DNA of 64,000 bases from Ga0077536 sp035325705 (GTDB taxonomy: Bacteria > Pseudomonadota > Gammaproteobacteria > Ga0077536): the NCBI GenBank assembly GCA_035325705.1, contig DAOKZI010000007.1, forward strand, positions 121,715 through 185,714. Reading direction: 5' to 3'. The notes beneath the pieces are model-generated. The model saw nothing but the letters and a program-made list of their open reading frames with translations. It made no database searches and was not told where the DNA came from. This document shows positions 58,429-64,000 of this stretch, in pieces; within the stretch, counting starts at the first letter, position 1, and each line of letters begins with the position of its first letter. Both the position numbers and the translations under genes were made by a program.

Positions 58429-58531
58429 TAGCCCGGATGAGCGCAGCGAATCCGGGGTTCGGCGCCAATTCCTGCGCCTATGCTCGATGACCGCTCAACC
58501 CCGGATTCGCTGCGCTCATCCGGGCTACAAG
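58429..58531. repeat. REP doublet, family A, second flank of RAYT 2
   Basis: A direct copy (TTGTAGCCCGGATGAGCGCA form) and an inverted copy ending GGGCTACAAG at about 58531. It lies within 80 nt of the ExbB-fusion start, where the promoter of that operon would be expected. Confidence 0.88.
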
Positions 58532-58609
58532 AGGGCCGCGATAGGGCTTCATCGAACTGCAATATTGCGGGGCTAGGCTGCGGGCGTTGCTCGAATCGAA
58601 GCCTTGCAG

Positions 58610-60400
58610 ATGCTGCGTCTCTTCTGTCTCGTCGGTTTGTTGGTTACGTCTACCGCGTCTCGAGCCTGGTGGTCGCCGGAGTGGCCGGTGCGCAAGGCGC
58701 TGGAGATCGACACGACGGCCTCGGGTCTCGCGCTGCGCGGTGCGCTGGCGGAGCCGACGGTGCTGGTGCGGCTGCATCAGGGCAACTTCCCGCAGTTCCT
58801 GAGCGTGCGCGACGGCGGCGCGGACTTGCGCTTCGTGCGCGGTGACGACGTGACGCCGTTGAAGTACCACGTCGAGCGCTTCGATCCCATCGCTCAGATG
58901 GCCTTCGTGTGGGTGAAGCTGCCGGCGCTGACGCCCGGGACCGACGACGGCAAGCTCTACCTCTACTTCAGCAACGGCGCGGCGGTGAAGGGCGATGAAG
59001 CGGGGGCGAGCTACGACGTGGCGACCGCGGCAGTCTTCCACTTCAACGAGGCGCAAGGCCTGCCGCTCGACGCGACGGCGTATGCGACGGCGGTGACGGC
59101 GGGCGGGGCCCCTCCCAATCCCCCCTCGATCATCGGCCAGGGCCCGACGCCGCCCGGCACGCAGGCGCTGCAGATAGCGGGCAACGGCGCCCTGGCGATG
59201 ACGGCGGCGCAGGGCTGGACCTTCTCGACCTGGCTGCGCATTGCGGCCGCGACTCCCGAAGTGCAATACCTGCTGGACCGGCAAGCCAACGGCCATCGTC
59301 TTGCGCTACGAGTCGACGGCACGAATGTGATCGCGCACTACGACGGCGTCGACGTCACTGCGTCGACGCCGCTGGCCGCGAACCAGTGGACCCACGTCGC
59401 GCTGGTCCTGAGCGGCACCGAGCTCACGCTCTACCTCAACGGCACGGCAGTCGGCAGTGCGGCCGTGACGGTCGCGGACATGCACGGCCCGCTGACGGTG
59501 GGCGGCGCCGTCGACGGCAGCGGGCTGCTCGCAGCGGACTTGGACGAGCTGAAGCTATCGACCGTGGCGCGCAGCGCCGACTGGGTGTTGGCGGAATGGG
59601 CGCTGCAGGGCGAGCGCAATGATGCAGTGGTCAGTTACGGCGGCGACGAGCAGGCCGGGGTCGAAGCGAGCGGTGAGGAAGCGGCGCACAGCGGCTACTT
59701 CGGCGTCATCTTCCAGCACGTGTTCGGCACGCAGGAGGCGCTCGTCGAGCAGGTCGTCATCGCCGTGTGCGCGGGGATGGCCCTGATTGCGCTCTTGGTG
59801 ATGGCCGGCAAGGCCTGGTCGCTGGCGCGTGCCCGCGCCGCCTCGAACGCCTTCCTCAAAGCCTATGCGCGGCTGCCGCTTGGCGGCAGCGGCGACGCGA
59901 GTCTCGGCCGCCTGCTCGACGAGCACCGGCGCTACGGCGCCTCGCCGCTCTTCCAGATCTACCGCCAGGCGCTCGCCGAGGTGCGCAAGCGCGTGTCGCC
60001 GGCCATCGGCGCGGCAGCGACGGGGCTGGACGAGAAAGCGCTGGGCGCGATCCGCGCGGCGATGGACGCGGTGAGGGTGCGCCAGCAGCAGCAGATGAAC
60101 GCGTTCATGGTGCTGCTGACGATTGCGATTTCGGGCGGGCCGTTCATCGGGCTGTTCGGCACGGTGGTCGGCGTGATGGTGACCTTCGCGGCGATTGCGG
60201 CGAGCGGGGACGTCAACATCAACGCGATTGCGCCGGGCATGGCGGCGGCCCTGCTGGCGACGGTGGCGGGCCTGGGCGTCGCCATTCCCTCCCTGTTTGG
60301 CTACAACGCCCTCGGCGCGCAGATCAAGGCGCTGTCGGCGGACATGCAGGTGTACGCGGAGGAGCTGAGTGCGCGGGTGGTCGAGGAGTACGGCGCGTAG
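58610..60400 (+). CDS. exbB: ExbB/TolQ proton-channel protein fused to DUF2341 and LamG domains
   Basis: A 596-aa inner-membrane protein. Signal peptide (LRLFCLVGLLVTSTASRA), a DUF2341 domain (WWSPEWPVRKALEIDTTASG through LYLYFSNGAA, about 21-130) and a LamG-like lectin fold (about 145-340: AVFHFNEAQGLPLD, FSTWLRIAAA, LAANQWTHVALVLSGTELTL). Then comes a canonical ExbB/TolQ part: first helix about 381-405, and the two channel helices (LLTIAISGGPFIGLFGTVVG..., GMAAALLATVAGLGVAIPSL) at about 497-570. The extra domains lie outside the cytoplasm. ATG 58610 begins the signal peptide. exbD follows after 15 nt. With ExbD and TonB it should convert proton motive force into outer-membrane work, here probably for the TPS/porin neighbours. 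Confidence 0.9.
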   Translation: MLRLFCLVGLLVTSTASRAWWSPEWPVRKALEIDTTASGLALRGALAEPTVLVRLHQGNFPQFLSVRDGGADLRFVRGDDVTPLKYHVERFDPIAQMAFVWVKLPALTPGTDDGKLYLYFSNGAAVKGDEAGASYDVATAAVFHFNEAQGLPLDATAYATAVTAGGAPPNPPSIIGQGPTPPGTQALQIAGNGALAMTAAQGWTFSTWLRIAAATPEVQYLLDRQANGHRLALRVDGTNVIAHYDGVDVTASTPLAANQWTHVALVLSGTELTLYLNGTAVGSAAVTVADMHGPLTVGGAVDGSGLLAADLDELKLSTVARSADWVLAEWALQGERNDAVVSYGGDEQAGVEASGEEAAHSGYFGVIFQHVFGTQEALVEQVVIAVCAGMALIALLVMAGKAWSLARARAASNAFLKAYARLPLGGSGDASLGRLLDEHRRYGASPLFQIYRQALAEVRKRVSPAIGAAATGLDEKALGAIRAAMDAVRVRQQQQMNAFMVLLTIAISGGPFIGLFGTVVGVMVTFAAIAASGDVNINAIAPGMAAALLATVAGLGVAIPSLFGYNALGAQIKALSADMQVYAEELSARVVEEYGA

Positions 60401-60415
60401 GCGCGGGACAGGACG

Positions 60416-60826
60416 ATGGCCGGCGCGACGCAGGACGACAACGCTCCCTACGACGACATCAACATCACGCCGATGCTGGATCTGGCGTATGTGCTGCTGA
60501 TCATCTTCATCATCATGACGACGGCGGCGGTGCAGGGGGTGAAGGTGAACCTGCCGAAGGCGAGCGCGGCGCCGAGTCTGGCGGAGCCGAAGACCAAGGC
60601 GGTGACGATCACGGCGCAGGGCCAGCTCTATCTGGACACCTATCCGGTGACGATGCAGGAGCTGGAGACGCGGCTGGCGGGGTATCGGGCGGCCGATCCC
60701 GAGCTGCCGGTGGTGCTGAAGGGCGACGCGACGGTGCAGTACCAGCGCGTGATGGACGTGCTGGACCTGCTCGGTCGCCTCGGCATTTCCCAGGTCGGGC
60801 TCGTGACGCAGAAGCTGGTGAAGTGA
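60416..60826 (+). CDS. exbD: ExbD proton-channel subunit
   Basis: A 136-aa ExbD/TolR protein: cytoplasmic N-terminus, one transmembrane helix with the essential proton-path aspartate (NITPMLDLAYVLLIIFIIM), and a periplasmic domain with VTITAQGQLYLDTYPV and GDATVQYQRVMDVLDLL. It lies between ExbB and TonB, separated from TonB by 2 nt. Confidence 0.95.
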   Translation: MAGATQDDNAPYDDINITPMLDLAYVLLIIFIIMTTAAVQGVKVNLPKASAAPSLAEPKTKAVTITAQGQLYLDTYPVTMQELETRLAGYRAADPELPVVLKGDATVQYQRVMDVLDLLGRLGISQVGLVTQKLVK

Positions 60827-60828
60827 CG

Positions 60829-61509
60829 ATGGCGCGCGAGCACGACACCGCCGCGAAAGAGCACGAAGGCCTGCGCCGCTGGCTGCCGTGGGCAGGGGGC
60901 GTGACGATTTTTCTCGGCTTCGCCGCGGTGGTGTACGCGATGGTCTTCGCGCTGTCCGGCACGCCGCCGCCGCCGCAGCCGAAGCTGCAGCAGATCTCGA
61001 TCGTGCAGCCGCCTCCGCCACCGCCACCACCGCCGGAAATCGAACAGCCACCGCCGGAGGCCGAGCAGCAGGTCGAAGTGCCGGAACCCGAGCCCGAGCC
61101 CGTCGCCGAAACTGAAGACAGCGACGAGCCGCCGCCCGGTGACGAGCTCGGTCTAGACGCCGACGGCGCCGCGGGCTCGGACGGCTTCGGCCTGCGTGCG
61201 AAGAAAGGCGGCCGCGGTCTCATCGGCGGCGGCGACCGCAAGGCGTGGTACGCCGGCGTCCTGCAGCGCGATCTGCAGCGTCTGCTGTCCGAGATCGAGG
61301 ACGTGCGCAAAGGACGCTACGCCGTGATCGTGCGCATCTGGGTCGCCGACGACGGCAGCATCGCACGGAGCGAGATCGTGCACGGCAGCGGTGACGGCCG
61401 CATCGACGACGCGCTCACGCGTGCGCTGAAAAGCGGCATCCGCCTCTCCGCGGCGCCGCCCGCGGATCTGCCGCAGCCGATCAAGCTGCAGATCTCCTCA
61501 CGCTCCTGA
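60829..61509 (+). CDS. tonB: TonB family energy transducer
   Basis: A 226-aa TonB-like protein: a transmembrane helix (WAGGVTIFLGFAAVVYAMVF), a Pro/Glu-rich periplasmic spacer (PPPPPPPPPEIEQPPPE onward), and a C-terminal domain with YAVIVRIWVADDGSIARSEIV and IDDALTRALKSGIRL. ATG 60829 follows the exbD stop by 2 nt. The operon position implies dedication to a nearby outer-membrane partner rather than general siderophore uptake; no TonB-dependent receptor is present in the window. Confidence 0.92.
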   Translation: MAREHDTAAKEHEGLRRWLPWAGGVTIFLGFAAVVYAMVFALSGTPPPPQPKLQQISIVQPPPPPPPPPEIEQPPPEAEQQVEVPEPEPEPVAETEDSDEPPPGDELGLDADGAAGSDGFGLRAKKGGRGLIGGGDRKAWYAGVLQRDLQRLLSEIEDVRKGRYAVIVRIWVADDGSIARSEIVHGSGDGRIDDALTRALKSGIRLSAAPPADLPQPIKLQISSRS

Positions 61510-61533
61510 CGAATCTCCCGCACTGGAATCCAC

Positions 61534-63228
61534 GTGACTGCGACCGCCGATTCTCGCGCCGCGCGCACGAAGCTGGGCCTCGCGCTCGCTGCCGCGCTGC
61601 TCGTCGCGCGGCCCGCCGCTGCGAACAGCGAGCGCGCCGAGCTGCTCGAGCTGAAGAACACCCTCGTCAATCTCGTCGATGCGCTCGTCGCGCAGCAGGT
61701 GTTAAGCGCCGAGCAGGCGGCGAAGCTGAAGCAGGAAGCGGCGGCGAAAGCGAAGGCACAGGTGGCGCAGGAAGCGCCCGCGGTCGAGACCGAGCCGCTG
61801 CCGCAGGACGCGCCGGGCAAGAAGGTGGTGCGCGTGCCCTACGTGCCGCAGTTCGTGAAGGACGAGATTCGCCGCGACGTGAAGGCCGAGCTGCGCCAGG
61901 AAGTCGCGCAGGACGTGGCCGCACGCGCGAAGGAAGAGAAGTGGGGCACGAAGGACGCGCTGCCGGACTGGGCGAACCGCTTCGAGCTGTCCGGGGATTT
62001 CCGCCTGCGCTATCAGCTCGATACCTTCGACGACGAGAACCAGCCGTTCTCCTATCCGAACTTCCGCGCCATCAATCGCGCCGGCAGCGTGAGCGGGCCC
62101 GATACCTTCTTCAACTTCACCGAGGATCGCCAGCGCCTGCGCTGGCGCTTCCGCTACGGCTTCACGGCGCAGGTGACGGACGACCTCTTCGCCACCGCGC
62201 GCTTCGCGACCGGCGATCTCGAGAACCCGATCACGGCGCAGCAGACCGCAGGCAACGACTTCAACCGCTGGACCGTCGGCGTCGATCGCGCCTATCTGCG
62301 CTGGCGCAATCTGAGCGAGTCGAACTACGAATGGATCTCGGCGCAGATCGGGCGCTTCCAGGTGCCGTTCTTCGTGCCGACCGAGCTGCTGTTCGACAAC
62401 GATCTCCAGCTCGAAGGCCTCGCGGCCACCGGCCGCTACCGCTTCGATCTCGCGGGAAACGGCCCGACGCGCGACACCGGCGTGTGGCTCACACTGGGCG
62501 GCTTCCCGATGCTCGAAAGGGAGCTCGCCTTCGACGACGACTCCTCGAACGACAAGTGGCTGCTCGGCGGCCAGCTCGGCCTGGACCACAGCTTCCGCAG
62601 GCCGTGGCAGGTGAAGGCGGCGCTGGCGCTGTACGACTACGTCAACGTGGTCGGCCGCTTCAATCCGAACGGGCCGGTCGGCAGCACGCTGCTCGACTGG
62701 ACGGCGCCGGGCCAGCTCGTGAAGGGCAACACGATGTACCCTATCCGCTTCGACGCGAACGGAGACCCCACGCTCTTCGGCCTCGCGTCCGACTTCACGA
62801 TCGCGAACCTGAACGCCGAGCTTCGCTACACGCACTTCTCACCCGTGCAGGTGTGGCTGACGGCCGATCTCGCGAAGAACATCGGCTACGACGGCAGCGA
62901 CATCGCGAAGCGGGTCGGCGCGCCGGTCGACGAGCGGACCAATGCGTACACCTTGCAGATCGACGTCGGTTATCCGGAGATCGAGCGGTTCGGCGAATGG
63001 CACCTCGGCGCCTATTACCGCTATCTGCAGCGAGACGCCGTGCTCGACGGTTTCACGGACTCGAACTTCCACCTGGGCGGCACGGACGCAAAAGGCTTCG
63101 TGCTGGCCGGCGAATACGGCATCGCGAACAGGACCTGGCTGCGGCTGCGCTACTACAGCGTCGATGAAATCGACCTTGCGCCGCTCGGTATCGACAGCCT
63201 GCACCTCGAGCTCGGCACGAAGTTCTGA
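61534..63228 (+). CDS. outer-membrane putative porin with N-terminal coiled coil
   Basis: A 564-aa exported beta-barrel. Signal region (LGLALAAALLVARPAAAN), a short coiled-coil segment (LLELKNTLVNLVDALVAQQ, LSAEQAAKLKQEAAAKAKAQ), then a barrel rich in alternating aromatic strands (FELSGDFRLRYQLDTFDDE, WISAQIGRFQVPFFVPTELL) ending in F (LELGTKF). This is the layout of the Porin_5-type putative porins. The start is GTG 61534. Substrate unknown; the coiled coil may reach peptidoglycan. It lies 24 nt after tonB and 2 nt before the next gene. Confidence 0.85.
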   Translation: MTATADSRAARTKLGLALAAALLVARPAAANSERAELLELKNTLVNLVDALVAQQVLSAEQAAKLKQEAAAKAKAQVAQEAPAVETEPLPQDAPGKKVVRVPYVPQFVKDEIRRDVKAELRQEVAQDVAARAKEEKWGTKDALPDWANRFELSGDFRLRYQLDTFDDENQPFSYPNFRAINRAGSVSGPDTFFNFTEDRQRLRWRFRYGFTAQVTDDLFATARFATGDLENPITAQQTAGNDFNRWTVGVDRAYLRWRNLSESNYEWISAQIGRFQVPFFVPTELLFDNDLQLEGLAATGRYRFDLAGNGPTRDTGVWLTLGGFPMLERELAFDDDSSNDKWLLGGQLGLDHSFRRPWQVKAALALYDYVNVVGRFNPNGPVGSTLLDWTAPGQLVKGNTMYPIRFDANGDPTLFGLASDFTIANLNAELRYTHFSPVQVWLTADLAKNIGYDGSDIAKRVGAPVDERTNAYTLQIDVGYPEIERFGEWHLGAYYRYLQRDAVLDGFTDSNFHLGGTDAKGFVLAGEYGIANRTWLRLRYYSVDEIDLAPLGIDSLHLELGTKF

Positions 63229-63230
63229 GG

Positions 63231-63884
63231 ATGAAACCTACTGTAGTTTTTCTGGTGCTCGCCTTTGCCGTCATCGCGCCGTGGGCGGCCGGCGCGCAGC
63301 AGGCCGATCCGTCGCAGCAGGCGCTGGTGCGCGCGCAGACGCTGCTGCGCCAGCTCGCGCAGGACAAGGCCGCGGTCGATGCCGAACTCGTGAAGCTGCG
63401 CGCCGAGAACGCGCAGTTGAAGAAGGGCGCGAAGGCGACGGAATCGACGCTCGCGGCGCGCACGGCGGCGCTAGAGTCCGCCACGCGCGAGGCCAGCGGC
63501 GCGCAGGGCAGGCTCACGCGCGCGGAGCGGCGGCTGGCGCGCGTGACGGGGCAGTTGCGTGAAATCGTCGCGAAATACAAGGAGAAGGCCGCGGCCGTGC
63601 GCCGGACCGAGGCCGAGCGCGCCGAGCTCGATGCGCGGCTCGCGGCCACAGGGCGCGAGCTCGAGGACGCGGAGGAGAAGAATCTCGCGCTGTACAAGCT
63701 CAACGAGGAGATATTGGCGAAGTTCGAAAGGGAAGGGCCTTGGGACGGGCTGCTGCGCAAGGAGCCGTTCAGCGGCTTGAAGCGCGTGGAGATCGAGAAT
63801 CTCGTGCAGGACTACGAGGACGACGTGGGCGAGCAGCTACGCGAATCGACTTTGCGTGAGCTCGCGATGCCGAACGCCGAGTAG
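63231..63884 (+). CDS. periplasmic coiled-coil protein
   Basis: A 217-aa exported protein: signal peptide (VVFLVLAFAVIAPWAAGAQQ) then an almost continuous coiled coil (about residues 25-165, heptads such as LRQLAQDKAAVDAELVKL), and a conserved-looking tail FEREGPWDGLLRKEPFSGLKRVEIENLV. I do not recognise a named family. Two nt separate it from the porin, so it belongs to the exbB-exbD-tonB-porin operon and probably serves that complex as a periplasmic spacer or scaffold. Confidence 0.75.
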   Translation: MKPTVVFLVLAFAVIAPWAAGAQQADPSQQALVRAQTLLRQLAQDKAAVDAELVKLRAENAQLKKGAKATESTLAARTAALESATREASGAQGRLTRAERRLARVTGQLREIVAKYKEKAAAVRRTEAERAELDARLAATGRELEDAEEKNLALYKLNEEILAKFEREGPWDGLLRKEPFSGLKRVEIENLVQDYEDDVGEQLRESTLRELAMPNAE

Positions 63885-63913
63885 ACGCGCGGCGCGCGCC
63901 GGAGGAGGCAGGC

Positions 63914-63952
63914 ATGGCGGAGCGGACGGACGTGCAAGGGATGGACGTTTGA
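63914..63952 (+). other. 12-codon frame with strong ribosome-binding site
   Basis: GGAGGAGG ends about 7 nt before ATG 63914, which opens a frame encoding MAERTDVQGMDV and a stop. It could be a small peptide, a truncated gene start or chance. The window ends 48 nt later. Confidence 0.2.
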
Positions 63953-63995
63953 AGTGAGGAAGGACCGGACGCCTGCGCCATCGTCGCTCCTTTTT

Positions 63996-64000
63996 GTAGC
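63996..64000 (+). repeat. possible start of another REP at the window edge
   Basis: The last bases (TTTTTGTAGC) match the beginning of a family A REP as seen at 57727 and 58429, but the copy is cut off. Confidence 0.3.

Overview
The window is GC-rich (about 70% by eye). Its content is proteobacterial: a type II secretion system (T2SS), Mla lipid transport, Bat/MoxR genes, two-partner secretion (TPS), TonB/ExbBD, and REP palindromes with their RAYT transposases. A gammaproteobacterium of the Xanthomonadales/Nevskiales/Steroidobacterales kind is the likeliest source; that is inference from gene content, not from a marker gene. No rRNA, tRNA or CRISPR was seen.

Layout. 0-6.6 kb, plus strand: quinone oxidoreductase, metK, ahcY, cytochrome b561, cysS, sufE. 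6.8-8.0 kb, minus: GAF/HD-GYP c-di-GMP phosphodiesterase. 8.2-12.1 kb, plus: a long eukaryote-like (type 2) ileS and a lone mlaC-like gene. 12.1-12.9 kb: tandem REP array. 12.9-15.5 kb, minus: mlaFEDC. 15.7-16.3 kb, minus: VPLPA-CTERM protein with a structured leader. 16.7-21.6 kb, minus: DUF1631 protein and a REC-PAS-GGDEF-EAL protein. 21.75-22.7 kb: REP-containing array with an exact 265-bp period. 22.7-29.7 kb, minus: moxR, DUF58, DUF4381, batA, batB-batC fusion, batD. 30.2-35.2 kb, plus: gspGHIJKLM. 35.3-36.3 kb: RAYT 1 with its REPs. 36.3-42.8 kb, minus: gspF, gspE, gspD, gspC and a second gspC-like gene. 43.2-57.7 kb, plus: VPLPA-CTERM protein, secreted PstS-like protein, TpsB and a 3407-aa TpsA. 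57.7-58.5 kb: RAYT 2 with its REPs. 58.6-63.9 kb, plus: ExbB fused to DUF2341 and LamG domains, ExbD, TonB, porin, coiled-coil periplasmic protein.

How the genes fit together. The right half (30-64 kb) reads as one cell-surface secretion locus: a complete T2SS core, a PstS-fold exoprotein that could be its cargo, a TPS adhesin pair, and a dedicated ExbB/ExbD/TonB energiser with a porin. The combination recalls the phosphate-regulated Hxc T2SS / Lap / PdtAB-ExbBD region of Pseudomonas aeruginosa. The gap ahead of the exoprotein/TPS genes holds two Pho-box-like direct-repeat sites in the right orientation (42860-42877 and 42993-43021), which supports a phosphate-starvation link. The unusual part is the ExbB subunit with a large extracytoplasmic DUF2341-LamG region. 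The window is also rich in REP elements of two sequence families, each with its own RAYT, and these have shaped gene ends (stop codons of two genes, probably the leader of gspH).
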